DNA of 44,808 nt from Methylobacterium sp. J-067 (GTDB lineage: Bacteria > Pseudomonadota > Alphaproteobacteria > Rhizobiales > Beijerinckiaceae). The stretch spans positions 1-44,808 of the forward strand of contig NZ_JAKSXZ010000067.1 of NCBI RefSeq assembly GCF_022829465.1, given 5' to 3'. This document shows positions 9,296-17,699 of the stretch, piece after piece. The notes beneath the pieces are model-generated. The model ran no database searches. It was not told where the DNA came from and worked only from the letters and a program-made list of their open reading frames with translations. The position numbers were made by a program, and so were the translations under genes. How positions within the stretch are numbered: position 1 is the first letter of the stretch; each line of letters begins with the position of its first letter.

Positions 9296-9407
9296 GAGAT
9301 AATCGCGTTTGAGGCGGATGAGGATTCACCCTAGCGTTCATCCAAGTCTTGCGAAGCAGAGCGGCACGAGATCGCGGCGCGCAAGCAGTCAAAGCGGGGA
9401 GGAACGC

Positions 9408-10640
9408 GTGCCTGCAGGGGCTCACGGCCAGACCAATCAAGTCGAACTCACGCCCGGAGCCCTCGATGGCGTGCGGGTGCTCGACATCGCGACCTTCGTG
9501 GCGGCTCCGTTCTGCGGCACGATCCTCGCCGACTTCGGCGCCGAGGTCATCAAGATCGAGCAGCCGGTGTCCGGGGATTCCCTCCGGCGCTTCGGCACTC
9601 CGACCGAATGCGGCGATACGCTCGTGTGGCTGAGCGAGGCCCGCAACAAGCGCACGACCACACTCGACCTGCGCAAGCCGGCCGGCGCCGACCTGTTTCG
9701 GAAGCTCGTCGCGCAGTCCGACGTGGTCCTGGAGAACTTCCGCCCCGGCACGCTGGAGCGCTGGGGTCTCAGCTTCGAGGCCCTGCGCGAGATCAACCCG
9801 AAGCTCGTGATGCTGCGGGTGTCGGCCTACGGCCAGACGGGTCCGAAGAAGGGGGAGCCCGGCTTCGCCCGGATCGCCCACGGCTTCGGCGGCCTCGCCT
9901 ACCTCGCCGGCACGCCCGACGGGCCGCCGGTGGTGCCGGGCTCCACCTCGATGGCCGATTACCTATCCGGCATGTGGGGGGCCATCGGGGTACTGATCGC
10001 CCTGCGCTCTGCCGAGGCGACCGGGCGCGGGCAGTTCATCGACATCGGGCTGTACGAATCCGTCTTCCGCCTGCTCGACGAGGCGGCGCCGGCCTTCGCC
10101 AAGTTCGGCATCGTGCGCGAGCGCATGGGGCCGGACACCGTCAATGTGGTGCCCCACAGCCATTACCAGACCGGCAGCGGCGAGTGGGTCGCCATCGCCT
10201 GCACCAACGACAAGATGTTCACCCGCCTCTGCGAGGTGATGGGGCAGCCGGACCTCGCGAGGACCTACGTCACCGCGCCCGACCGGGTCGCCCACCGCGC
10301 GGAGATTAACGCGAAAGTCGCGGCTTGGGTCGGCAACCATTCCTTCGATGAGGTGATGGAGCGGACGCGGGTGGGCGAGGTGCCCTGCGGTCCGGTCTAC
10401 TCGATCAAGGATATCTTCTCCGACCCGCACTACGCGGAGCGGGAGAACCTGCTGCATGTGGAGGACGAGCGGGCCGGGGCCCTCGTCCTGCCGAGCGCCG
10501 TTCCGAAGCTCTCCGAGACCCCGGCGACGTTCCGGCACGCCGGGCGGGCGCTCGGCGCGGACAACGCCGACGTCCTCTCCGAGCTGCTTGGCCTTGGGCC
10601 CGACGAGATCGCGGCCCTGAGCCGGGACGGGGTGATCTGA
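9408..10640 (+). CDS. Class III CoA-transferase (CaiB/BaiF family)
   Basis: About 410 residues, usual for the family. The N-terminal block GVRVLDIATFVAAPFCGTIL and ADFGAEVIKIE is classical CaiB/BaiF. The catalytic Asp is Asp184 in STSMADYLSG. GTG 9408 is preferred because GGGGAGGA (9396-9403) precedes it, and the residues encoded upstream of it (from 9309) do not look conserved. It would transfer CoA from a donor such as succinyl-CoA or acetyl-CoA to a carboxylic acid. It is closely related to the minus-strand enzyme at 27051-28274 (shared WLSEARNKR, LDLRKP, GTLE+WG). Followed by the aldehyde dehydrogenase with a 51-bp gap; likely the first gene of the 9.4-16.8 kb operon. Confidence 0.9.
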   Translation: MPAGAHGQTNQVELTPGALDGVRVLDIATFVAAPFCGTILADFGAEVIKIEQPVSGDSLRRFGTPTECGDTLVWLSEARNKRTTTLDLRKPAGADLFRKLVAQSDVVLENFRPGTLERWGLSFEALREINPKLVMLRVSAYGQTGPKKGEPGFARIAHGFGGLAYLAGTPDGPPVVPGSTSMADYLSGMWGAIGVLIALRSAEATGRGQFIDIGLYESVFRLLDEAAPAFAKFGIVRERMGPDTVNVVPHSHYQTGSGEWVAIACTNDKMFTRLCEVMGQPDLARTYVTAPDRVAHRAEINAKVAAWVGNHSFDEVMERTRVGEVPCGPVYSIKDIFSDPHYAERENLLHVEDERAGALVLPSAVPKLSETPATFRHAGRALGADNADVLSELLGLGPDEIAALSRDGVI

Positions 10641-10691
10641 GACCCCCGCCCGCGATCCATCGCCCGAACGGGAAGCCAGGCAGGACGACCG

Positions 10692-12167
10692 ATGCACGAC
10701 TACGAGATGTTCATCGACGGGCAGTGGGTCGCTGCGGCGTCCGGCGACGCCTTCGAGACCGTCAATCCGTTCGACGGCAAGCCCTGGGCGCGCATCCCGC
10801 GGGGTGGCGCGGCGGATGCCGAGGCTGCCGTGGAGGCCGCGCACCGGGCCTTCACCCAGGGCCCCTGGCGGAGGATGACAGCGACCGCCCGCGGGCAGGT
10901 CCTGCACCGGCTGGCGGACGCGATCGAGGCCCATGCGGATCGGCTGATCCGTGTCGAGGTCACGGATAACGGCAAGCTAATCAGCGAGATCTCGGCGCAG
11001 GTGCGATATCTGCCGCAGTACTTCCGCTACTTCGGCGGCCTCGCCGACAAGATCGAAGGCTCGGTCCTCCCCATCGATAAGGCGGAGACATTCAATTTCA
11101 CCCGACACGAGCCGCTGGGCGTGTGCATCGCGATCACCGCCTGGAACTCGCCGCTGCTGCTCGCCGTCAACAAGCTGGCTCCCGGTCTGGCCGCCGGCAA
11201 CACCTTCGTCGTCAAGCCTTCGGAATACACCTCGGCCTCGGTGCTCGAACTCGCCACCTTGTTCGAGGAGGCGGGCCTGCCACAGGGTGTGGTGAACGTC
11301 GTCACCGGCTATGCCGATGTCGGTGCGGCTTTGGTGGCGCATCCCAAGGTCGCCAAGGTCGCCTTCACCGGCAGCGAGGTGGGCGGTCAGCGGGTTGCCG
11401 AGGCGGCCGCCCGCGACTTTAAGCGCGCCACCCTCGAACTCGGCGGCAAGTCCGCCAACATCGTGTTCGCGGATGCCAACCTCGACAACGCCCTGAAGGG
11501 CGCCGTCTCTGGCATCTTCGCCGCCACGGGGCAGACTTGTGTCGCGGGTTCCCGGCTGCTGGTCCAGCGCTCGATCTACGACGCGTTCGTGAGCCGCCTC
11601 GTGGACTTCGCGGCGACGGCGCGGATGGGCGACCCGATGCGCAAGGAGACACAGGTCGGGCCGGTCACCACCCCACCCCAGTACGACAAAATCCTCGACT
11701 ACATCGCCATCGCCAAGGCCGAGGGGGCCGAGTGCCGCCTTGGCGGACAGCCGGCCTCGCGCCCGGAGTGCGGTGCCGGGCAGTTCGTCGAGCCGACGAT
11801 CTTCTCGGGCGTGAACAATGCGATGCGCATCGCGCGCGAGGAGGTGTTCGGGCCTGTCCTGTCCTGCATCCCCTTCGAGGACGAGGACGAGGCGGTCGCC
11901 ATCGCCAACGACTCGCCCTACGGCCTTGCGGCCGGCGTGTGGACCTCGGATGTCCGCCGCATGCTGACGATGTCGGAGCGGCTGTCGGTCGGCATGGTCT
12001 GGGTGAACATGTACCGGGCCGTGAGCTTCATGTCCCCCTTCGGGGGGTACAAGCGTTCGGGGCTCGGGCGCGAGAACGGTATCGAGGCAATCCACGAGTA
12101 CCTCCAGACGAAGAGCGTCTGGATCAGCACGGCGACCGAGGTCGCCGACCCGTTCGTGATCCGCTGA
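10692..12167 (+). CDS. NAD(P)-dependent aldehyde dehydrogenase
   Basis: A 491-residue ALDH-superfamily enzyme of full length. The oxyanion-hole Asn152 (TAWNSP), cofactor-binding Lys175 (VVKPSEYT), general base Glu249 (LELGGKSAN) and nucleophile Cys283 (GQTCVAGSR) are all present, as is EVFGPVLS. It converts an aldehyde plus water and NAD(P)+ to the carboxylic acid in the cytoplasm. Its position between the CoA-transferase and an SDR, downstream of the GMC enzyme, suggests it takes the aldehyde from the GMC step and delivers the acid for CoA transfer. The 4-bp gap to the next gene indicates tight co-translation. Confidence 0.94.
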   Translation: MHDYEMFIDGQWVAAASGDAFETVNPFDGKPWARIPRGGAADAEAAVEAAHRAFTQGPWRRMTATARGQVLHRLADAIEAHADRLIRVEVTDNGKLISEISAQVRYLPQYFRYFGGLADKIEGSVLPIDKAETFNFTRHEPLGVCIAITAWNSPLLLAVNKLAPGLAAGNTFVVKPSEYTSASVLELATLFEEAGLPQGVVNVVTGYADVGAALVAHPKVAKVAFTGSEVGGQRVAEAAARDFKRATLELGGKSANIVFADANLDNALKGAVSGIFAATGQTCVAGSRLLVQRSIYDAFVSRLVDFAATARMGDPMRKETQVGPVTTPPQYDKILDYIAIAKAEGAECRLGGQPASRPECGAGQFVEPTIFSGVNNAMRIAREEVFGPVLSCIPFEDEDEAVAIANDSPYGLAAGVWTSDVRRMLTMSERLSVGMVWVNMYRAVSFMSPFGGYKRSGLGRENGIEAIHEYLQTKSVWISTATEVADPFVIR

Positions 12168-12171
12168 GGGG

Positions 12172-12963
12172 ATGGTCGTGCCCTCCCCAGAAATTCTCAC
12201 CCCGAGCTTCCGCCTCGACGGCCGGGTCGCGCTCATCACCGGGGCCGGCGCGGGGATCGGTGAGGCCATCGCCACCGGCTTCGCCGAGGCCGGAGCCGAG
12301 ACCGTGCTCATCGGCCTGAGCCAGAGCCCGCTGGACGACCTCGCCGGACGGATCGAGGCCGCCGGTCTACCGAGGGCCCGGACCTTCGCCCTCGACGTCT
12401 GCGACACGCAGGGCGTCGCCGCCGCCATCGCCGGGCTGCCGAGGCTCGACATCCTCGTGAACAACGCCGGCACCAACGTGCCGGAGCCCTTCGTGGACGT
12501 CTCCGAGGAGAACCTCGACCGCATCCTCGGCCTGAACGTGCGGGCCGCCTTCTTCGTGGCGCAGGCCGCCGTCCGGAAGATGCTGGAGGACCCTCAGCGG
12601 GCCGAGCGGGGCGGCGCCGTCATCAACATCAGCTCGCAGATGGGGCACGTCGGCTCCCCCAACCGCACCGCCTACTGCATGAGCAAGCATGCGGTGGAGG
12701 GCCTGACCAAGGCCATGGCGGTCGAGCTGGCGCCCCAGCGGATCCGGGTGAACTCCATCGGCCCGACCTTCGTCGACACGCCGCTGATCCGGCGGATCGT
12801 GGACACCCCCGAGAAGCACGATTTCCTGGTCTCAAAGATCCCCCTCGGCAGCATGGCGAGCGTCCGGGACATGATTGGCGCCGCGATCTACCTCGCTTCG
12901 CCCGCCGCCGCGATGGTCACGGGCACATGTCTCCTCGTCGATGGCGGCTGGACCGCCCAATGA
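12172..12963 (+). CDS. Short-chain dehydrogenase/reductase (SDR)
   Basis: A 263-residue classical SDR. The cofactor motif TGAGAGIG is at residues about 23-30 and NNAG at 97-100. The catalytic set Asn122, Ser154/155, Tyr168 and Lys172 (YCMSK) is complete. The C-terminus MVTGTCLLVDGGW is standard. It interconverts a hydroxyl and a keto group using NAD(P). The start follows the ALDH stop by 4 bp with a GAGGGG site, and its stop overlaps the start of the next gene (ATGA), so it sits inside the operon. A hydroxyacyl-CoA or hydroxyacid substrate would fit the pathway but is not shown by sequence. Confidence 0.92.
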   Translation: MVVPSPEILTPSFRLDGRVALITGAGAGIGEAIATGFAEAGAETVLIGLSQSPLDDLAGRIEAAGLPRARTFALDVCDTQGVAAAIAGLPRLDILVNNAGTNVPEPFVDVSEENLDRILGLNVRAAFFVAQAAVRKMLEDPQRAERGGAVINISSQMGHVGSPNRTAYCMSKHAVEGLTKAMAVELAPQRIRVNSIGPTFVDTPLIRRIVDTPEKHDFLVSKIPLGSMASVRDMIGAAIYLASPAAAMVTGTCLLVDGGWTAQ

Positions 12964-13979
12964 CCTCTCCTTCAAACGCAGAGATGGACGCGATGAGCGC
13001 GACGGCCAAAAGGATCGTGGTGGAGCAGGCCGGACCGCCCGAGGCGATGCGCCTCGTGGAGGAGCCGGTGCCGAGCCCGGCGGCGGGTGAGGTCTTCATC
13101 CGGCAGCAGGCGATCGGCGTCGACTTCATCGACACGCAGTTGCGCTCCGGCCTATTGCCGGCGCCCCTGCCGACTGGGCTCGGGTTCTCGGCAGCCGGCA
13201 CGGTGGAGGCTCTGGGCGAGGGTGTCACCGGGCTCGCCGTCGGGGACCGCGTCGCGTACCATTACCCCGTGGCCGGGGCCTATGTGGAGGCCCGCGCCGT
13301 GCCCGCGGAGCGGGTGATCCGCCTGCCCGACCAGGACATGTCCGCCGAGGCCGCCGCCGGCGCGCTCTTCCGGGGGCTCACGGCGTGGTACCTCGCCACG
13401 CGGATGCGCCCCATCGCGAAGGGAGATACCGTCCTCGTCCACGCCGCTGCCGGGGGCGTCGGGCTCATCCTCATCCAGTGGCTCGCCCATCTTGGGGCGG
13501 AGGTGATCGCCACCGTCGGCTCGGCCGACAAGCGGGCGGCCGTGAAGGCGCACGGGATCACCCACTGCATCGCCCTGGACGAGGAGGACTTCGTCACCCG
13601 GGTGCAGGAGATTACCGCCGGCAAGGGCGTCTCTATCGTCTACGAGTGCATCGGAAAAGAGACCTTCGAGCGGTCCCTCAGCTGCGCGGCGCGCTTCGGT
13701 CTGGTCGTCTCGTTCGGCTGGCCTTCCGGCGATGTCGATCCGGTGAAGCTCGCCGACATCCGCAACCGCGGCTCGCTGTTCGTCACGCGTCCGACCATCG
13801 CGCATTACGTGGCTGACCCGGCCGATCTGCGGGAGGGCGCCGGCGCTCTCTTCGACCTGATCGCGAAGGGCACTATCAAGGTGACGGTCGGCCAGTCCTA
13901 TCCCCTCGCCGAGGCGGCCCGGGCGCATGCCGATCTCGCCGGCCGCCGGACCTCCGGCTCCACCATCCTGACGGTGTGA
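12960..13979 (+). CDS. Quinone oxidoreductase-like MDR enzyme (zeta-crystallin type)
   Basis: About 339 residues, medium-chain dehydrogenase/reductase superfamily, zinc-free quinone-reductase branch. The N-terminal GroES-like domain (residues about 25-140) shows GVDFIDTQLRSG and the GLGFSAAGTVEALGEGV block. The nucleotide-binding fold has HAAAGGVGLILIQWLAHLG and ends RTSGSTILTV as in Qor. ATG 12960 overlaps the preceding TGA by ATGA and is preferred; another ATG at 12984 is possible. Such enzymes use NADPH to reduce quinones or enones/enoyl thioesters. Here it may reduce an alpha,beta-unsaturated intermediate. Confidence 0.9.
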   Translation: MTSPSNAEMDAMSATAKRIVVEQAGPPEAMRLVEEPVPSPAAGEVFIRQQAIGVDFIDTQLRSGLLPAPLPTGLGFSAAGTVEALGEGVTGLAVGDRVAYHYPVAGAYVEARAVPAERVIRLPDQDMSAEAAAGALFRGLTAWYLATRMRPIAKGDTVLVHAAAGGVGLILIQWLAHLGAEVIATVGSADKRAAVKAHGITHCIALDEEDFVTRVQEITAGKGVSIVYECIGKETFERSLSCAARFGLVVSFGWPSGDVDPVKLADIRNRGSLFVTRPTIAHYVADPADLREGAGALFDLIAKGTIKVTVGQSYPLAEAARAHADLAGRRTSGSTILTV

Positions 13980-13986
13980 GGCGGCC

Positions 13987-14742
13987 ATGCCGGGACTTCT
14001 GATGGGCAGAGTCGCGATCATCACCGGCGCGGCCTCCGTGCGAGGAATTGGCTGGGCCTGCGGCCGCCTCTTCGCCGGCGAGGGGGCGACTCTCGCCCTC
14101 CTCGATCTCGATGCCGGCGCGGCCCAGGCGGCGGCTGACGCCCTCGGTCCGGGCCATCGCGGCTTGGCCTGCGACGTGCGCGACGCAGCGCGTTGCGAGG
14201 CGGGGGTGGCGCAAGTTCTGGCGGAGTTCGGCCGGCTCGACATCCTCGTGAACAATGCCGGCGTCAGCCAGCCCCACCACCTGATGGACAGCACGCAGGA
14301 CGATTACGACCTCGTCTTCGATTCGAGCGTGCGCGGCACCTACAACATGTCCAGGTCCGTGGTGCCGCATTTCCGGAGGCAGCGCTCCGGGGTCATCGTC
14401 TGCATGGGTTCGGTCGCCGCGCAGCGAGGCGGCGGCATCCTCGGTGGGCCCCATTACGCGGCGGCCAAGGGCGCGGTGCAGGCCATGGCCAAGGCGATGG
14501 CACGGGAGCTCGGGCCGGACAACGTGCGGGTCAACGCCCTCTCGCCCGGCCTCGTCGAGACGGACCTGCTCCTCGGCAAACTGACGGATGACGGTCGGGC
14601 CCGCGCCATCGCCAACACCCCGGCCGGCCGCCTCGCCCGGCCGGAGGATATCGCCGGGGCCTGCCTCTTCCTGGCAAGCGACCTGTCTAGCTTCGTCACC
14701 GGCACCGTCCTCGACGTGAACGGCGGCCTGCACATCCACTGA
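13987..14742 (+). CDS. SDR family oxidoreductase, first of tandem pair
   Basis: A 251-residue classical SDR. The glycine-rich motif is slightly changed (TGAASVRGIG, as in SDRs with an inserted residue). NNAG is at 89-92, and Ser142, Tyr157 and Lys161 form the catalytic set (HYAAAKG). It is about half identical to the next gene over its whole length, and both end with the same nine residues DVNGGLHIH, which marks a tandem duplication. It begins 7 bp after the quinone-reductase gene. A 3-oxoacyl/3-hydroxyacyl-type reaction is the usual assignment, but the substrate is unknown. Confidence 0.91.
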   Translation: MPGLLMGRVAIITGAASVRGIGWACGRLFAGEGATLALLDLDAGAAQAAADALGPGHRGLACDVRDAARCEAGVAQVLAEFGRLDILVNNAGVSQPHHLMDSTQDDYDLVFDSSVRGTYNMSRSVVPHFRRQRSGVIVCMGSVAAQRGGGILGGPHYAAAKGAVQAMAKAMARELGPDNVRVNALSPGLVETDLLLGKLTDDGRARAIANTPAGRLARPEDIAGACLFLASDLSSFVTGTVLDVNGGLHIH

Positions 14743-14759
14743 CCTTCGGGGACACGCCA

Positions 14760-15509
14760 ATGATGCTCGCAGGCAAATGCGCGGTCGTGACCGGGGGCGC
14801 CTCGCCACGGGGCATCGGCTGGGCCATCGCGAAGATCTTCGCGGAGCACGGTGCGCAGGTGGCGATCCTCGACCTGCGCGGGCCGGAAGCAGCCGAGTCG
14901 GCCGCGGCAATCGGGCCGATGCATCGCGGCTTCGCCTGTGATGTCCGTGACCCTGAAGCCTGCCGGGCGGCGACCGCCCAGGCTGCGGCGGCATTCGGTG
15001 GGCTCGACATCCTCGTCGCCAATGCCGGGGTGAGCGAACCGCGAAAGCTCTTGGATATCACCCAGGAGGGCTACGACCGTGTCGTCGATACCAGTCTGCG
15101 CGGCGCGCTGAACATGGCGCAGGCGGTCGTTCCTTACCTGCTCGAGCGGGGCGGCGGATCTATTGTCGCCATCGGCTCCGTCTCCGGCGAGCGGGGGGGC
15201 GGCGTCATGGGTGGGGCGCATTACTCGGCGGCCAAGGGAGGCGTGCATTCCCTCGTCAAGGCGATGGCCCGCGAGTTCGCCGCCGAGGGGATCCGCATCA
15301 ACGCCGTCGCGCCGGGCCTGATCGAGACCGACCTGATCGCCGGGCGCCTCGACGCCGAGAGACGGGCCGCCGTGATCGCGGCGACACCGATGGGGCGGAT
15401 TGGAACACCAGCCGAGGTGGCAGGTGCCTGCCTGTTTCTCACCTCCGACCTCGCTGCCTACGTCCACGGCATGACACTCGACGTAAATGGCGGCCTGCAC
15501 ATCCACTGA
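14760..15509 (+). CDS. SDR family oxidoreductase, second of tandem pair
   Basis: A 249-residue SDR, paralogue of the preceding gene. The cofactor motif is TGGASPRGIG. The usual NNAG reads ANAG (residues 87-90), a tolerated change. The active site Ser140, Tyr155, Lys159 (HYSAAKG) is intact. The C-terminal DVNGGLHIH is identical to its neighbour although the DNA differs at synonymous sites, so the duplication is old and both copies are kept under selection. The two may act on different stereoisomers or successive hydroxyl groups; that is inference. It is probably the last enzyme gene before the binding-protein gene 71 bp downstream. Confidence 0.91.
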   Translation: MMLAGKCAVVTGGASPRGIGWAIAKIFAEHGAQVAILDLRGPEAAESAAAIGPMHRGFACDVRDPEACRAATAQAAAAFGGLDILVANAGVSEPRKLLDITQEGYDRVVDTSLRGALNMAQAVVPYLLERGGGSIVAIGSVSGERGGGVMGGAHYSAAKGGVHSLVKAMAREFAAEGIRINAVAPGLIETDLIAGRLDAERRAAVIAATPMGRIGTPAEVAGACLFLTSDLAAYVHGMTLDVNGGLHIH

Positions 15510-15580
15510 CGGCGCCATCCGACGGATCGATTCAAAAATATAAGAAAAGGCAATCGTTTAACCCATGGAGGGAACTTTTC

Positions 15581-16777
15581 ATGCCATGCCATCTCGACCG
15601 CCGTCACACCCTTGCCCTCGGCCTCGCCCTGCTGGCCGCACCGCTTTCCCTCGCCGTCCAGGCCGCTGAGCCAATCCGCATCGGTATGTCGGGGCCTTTC
15701 ACAGGGGGGTCGGGGCCGATGGGTGTCTCGATGCGCGATGGCGCGCGCCTCGCGGTCTCCCAGATCAACGCCAAAGGCGGCGTTCTCGGCCGGCCCCTCG
15801 AACTGGTCGAGCGTGACGACGAGGCTAAGAACGAGGTCGGGGCGCAGGTCGCCCAAGAGCTGATCAGCAAGGAAAAGGTCGTCGCCAATGTCGGGATCAT
15901 CAACACCGGCGTCGCGCTGGCGAGCGCCCGCTTCTATCAAGAAGCCCAGATCCCTCTGATTACCCCCGGCCCCTCGGGATCGAGCCTCACCGAACAGTTC
16001 GCACCGCCGAATACGGATGCGAGCTACATCTTCCGCGTGTCGCTGCGAGACCGGATCCAGGTCGACATGATCATCGATGAGATCATCCGTCGTAAGTTCG
16101 AGAAACCGGCGATCCTCGCAGATTCGACCAACTATGGACACCTTGGGCGCGATGATCTCGTCAGCGCCCTGAAGAAGAAGGACATCAAGCCCGTCGCGGT
16201 GGAGAAATTCAACGTCAAGGACGTCGACATGACCGCCCAACTGCTGCGGTCAAAGTCGGCCGGCGCAGACGTCATTCTTACCTACGGCGTCGGGCCGGAA
16301 CTGGCGCAGATCGCCAACGGCATGGCCAAACTCGGATGGAAGGTGCCAATCGTCGGCTCCTGGACCCTATCGATGCCGAACTTCATCGAGAATGCCGGTG
16401 CCAACAGCGAGGGCGCGCGGATGCCCCAGACGATCATCCTCTCCAACCCGGATGCGAAAAAGAAGGCCTTTATCGACGGTTTCGCCAAGATCTCGGGGGG
16501 TACCCGGATTCCCGGTCCGGTCTGGGCGGCACAGGGTTATGATACGGTCTACATCCTGGCCGCTGCGATCACCCAAGCCGGCAGCACGGCCGGACCGAAG
16601 ATCCAGCACGCGCTGGAGAATCTGAACACTAAGGTCGACGGCCTCATCATGACCTACGATAAGCCGTTCTCCGCCGCCGACCACGAGGCATTCAAGGACA
16701 CCTCCGTGGCGGTGATGGGCGAGGTGCGCAGCGGCACGATCGTCGCCACGTCCGAGGACAAGAAGGGGACGAACTGA
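15581..16777 (+). CDS. Branched-chain amino acid-type ABC transporter substrate-binding protein (Leu/Ile/Val-binding family)
   Basis: 398 residues with a Sec signal peptide (hydrophobic segment about residues 9-27, likely cleavage after VQA before AEPIRIG). It is followed by the type I periplasmic binding fold typical of LivK proteins (IRIGMSGPFTGGSGPMGVS, AVSQINAKGGVLGRPLELVE). GGAGGG-type site about 8 nt before ATG 15581, after an AT-rich leader (15525-15560) that could carry a promoter. In this family ligands range from amino acids to aromatic and aliphatic acids. The membrane and ATPase partners are most likely the LivFGHM set on the opposite strand, which already has its own binding protein, so the system seems to have two receptors. 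Confidence 0.91.
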   Translation: MPCHLDRRHTLALGLALLAAPLSLAVQAAEPIRIGMSGPFTGGSGPMGVSMRDGARLAVSQINAKGGVLGRPLELVERDDEAKNEVGAQVAQELISKEKVVANVGIINTGVALASARFYQEAQIPLITPGPSGSSLTEQFAPPNTDASYIFRVSLRDRIQVDMIIDEIIRRKFEKPAILADSTNYGHLGRDDLVSALKKKDIKPVAVEKFNVKDVDMTAQLLRSKSAGADVILTYGVGPELAQIANGMAKLGWKVPIVGSWTLSMPNFIENAGANSEGARMPQTIILSNPDAKKKAFIDGFAKISGGTRIPGPVWAAQGYDTVYILAAAITQAGSTAGPKIQHALENLNTKVDGLIMTYDKPFSAADHEAFKDTSVAVMGEVRSGTIVATSEDKKGTN

Positions 16778-16786
16778 TCCGGTTCT

Positions 16787-16820
16787 ACATGAGGCGTGGC
16801 CCGGGCGTCGCGCCTCATGT
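16787..16820. terminator. Hairpin between convergent genes, likely bidirectional terminator
   Basis: ACATGAGGCG (16787-16796) pairs perfectly with CGCCTCATGT (16811-16820) around a 14-nt GC-rich loop. It lies between the plus-strand binding-protein gene (ends 16777) and the minus-strand DehI gene (ends 16815), overlapping the last codons of the latter. There is no strong T-tract on either side, so efficiency without Rho is uncertain. Confidence 0.6.
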
Positions 16821-17699
16821 TCCGTTCGGTCGATCCTCCCGGGCTGGCGGCTGGCCAGCCGGCTGAGCGGCGACGAGCGTCTGCAGGGCTGTCCCCATGA
16901 CGATCATGCGCCCGATCATCAGCCGAGTGAACGCCTCGATCACCGGCAGGGCCCGCCCGGTGGCCTCCGTCTCCAGGGTTGGCACCCGGGCAGCGTGCCG
17001 GACGAGGCCCACGGCGTGGCGCTGCCCGGCCTCAATCAGACGCCTCTGCTCAGCGGCAAGGAAGCCCGACCGGTGAAGGGGCAGGAGCGCCGTCCGTGCC
17101 ATCGCGAGATAGGGGGGCCAGTGGGCGAGGTGGCGATAGAGGCTGGCGATAGCCTCGTTGTCGCCGAGGCGGCCGAAGCCGTCGAGATCCTGCACTAGAC
17201 GCAGGACAGGCGGCGATAGCTCGCTCATGGCGAGAAGCCTCGGCGTCGGTTCCGGCGGAGCGGGCGCCGCCGGCACGGCAGCTGAGGCCGGGGCGTCCTG
17301 TCCCTCCCCCTCGCCCCGCAGGACGGAGCGCGCCACCAGCATCGCCAGGAAGTTCAGACTGTTGGCGTGATTGTAGTTGGCGACCAAGCCCAGGATCGTG
17401 GTGCGGGCCTCCGCCTCGAGTCCCGCGGCGTCCCAGGCGTGTCCAGGTACCGGCTCGAGGTCGGGCAGGCGGACCATCCCACGCAGGTCGGCCGCCGCCG
17501 CCGCGAGGTCCTGCGATGCGTAGAGCGGCTTCACCAGGGTCCAGGTCCAGGCGAGACCACCGGGGATCGTGGCGAGGTTTCGCCAGATCAGGTTCACGAA
17601 TGGGACGCCGAGGCTGGCTCGCAGATCCGCGAACATGGTCGCGGTCTCTCCCTGCGCGTCCTCCTCACGGATGGCGGGGATGGGATCGATGCCGGTCAT
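16815..17699 (-). CDS. DehI-type (group I) 2-haloacid dehalogenase family protein
   Basis: 294 residues. The sequence fits the DehI/halocarboxylic acid dehydrogenase family: an all-helical pseudo-dimer whose two halves repeat related segments (PFVNLIWRNLATIPGGLAW in the first half, SLYRHLAHWPPYLAM in the second). NYNHANSLNFL at 108-118 and Asp180 (LGDNEAIASLYRH) lie where the family places its substrate Asn and catalytic Asp, but I aligned these from memory. DehI enzymes hydrolyse the carbon-halogen bond of 2-haloacids to hydroxyacids, with inversion. A low-complexity Ala/Pro linker (about 134-153) joins the halves. The start overlaps the stop of the lyase gene upstream (ATGA), so it is the last gene of the liv operon. 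A non-dehalogenating role within the family is possible. Confidence 0.75.
   Translation of the reverse strand: MTGIDPIPAIREEDAQGETATMFADLRASLGVPFVNLIWRNLATIPGGLAWTWTLVKPLYASQDLAAAAADLRGMVRLPDLEPVPGHAWDAAGLEAEARTTILGLVANYNHANSLNFLAMLVARSVLRGEGEGQDAPASAAVPAAPAPPEPTPRLLAMSELSPPVLRLVQDLDGFGRLGDNEAIASLYRHLAHWPPYLAMARTALLPLHRSGFLAAEQRRLIEAGQRHAVGLVRHAARVPTLETEATGRALPVIEAFTRLMIGRMIVMGTALQTLVAAQPAGQPPAREDRPNGT

Noticed and set aside
7262..12167. Polyethylene-glycol degradation operon
   Set aside because: GMC enzyme plus aldehyde dehydrogenase resembles peg genes, but the TonB receptor and acyl-CoA ligase of those operons are missing and the CoA-transferase, SDR and liv genes do not belong to them.
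10977..12524. 515-codon minus-strand open frame
   Set aside because: It is antisense to the aldehyde dehydrogenase and SDR genes, whose active sites are complete; high GC keeps the opposite strand open. The translated sequence is Arg/Gly/Asp-rich and matches no family.
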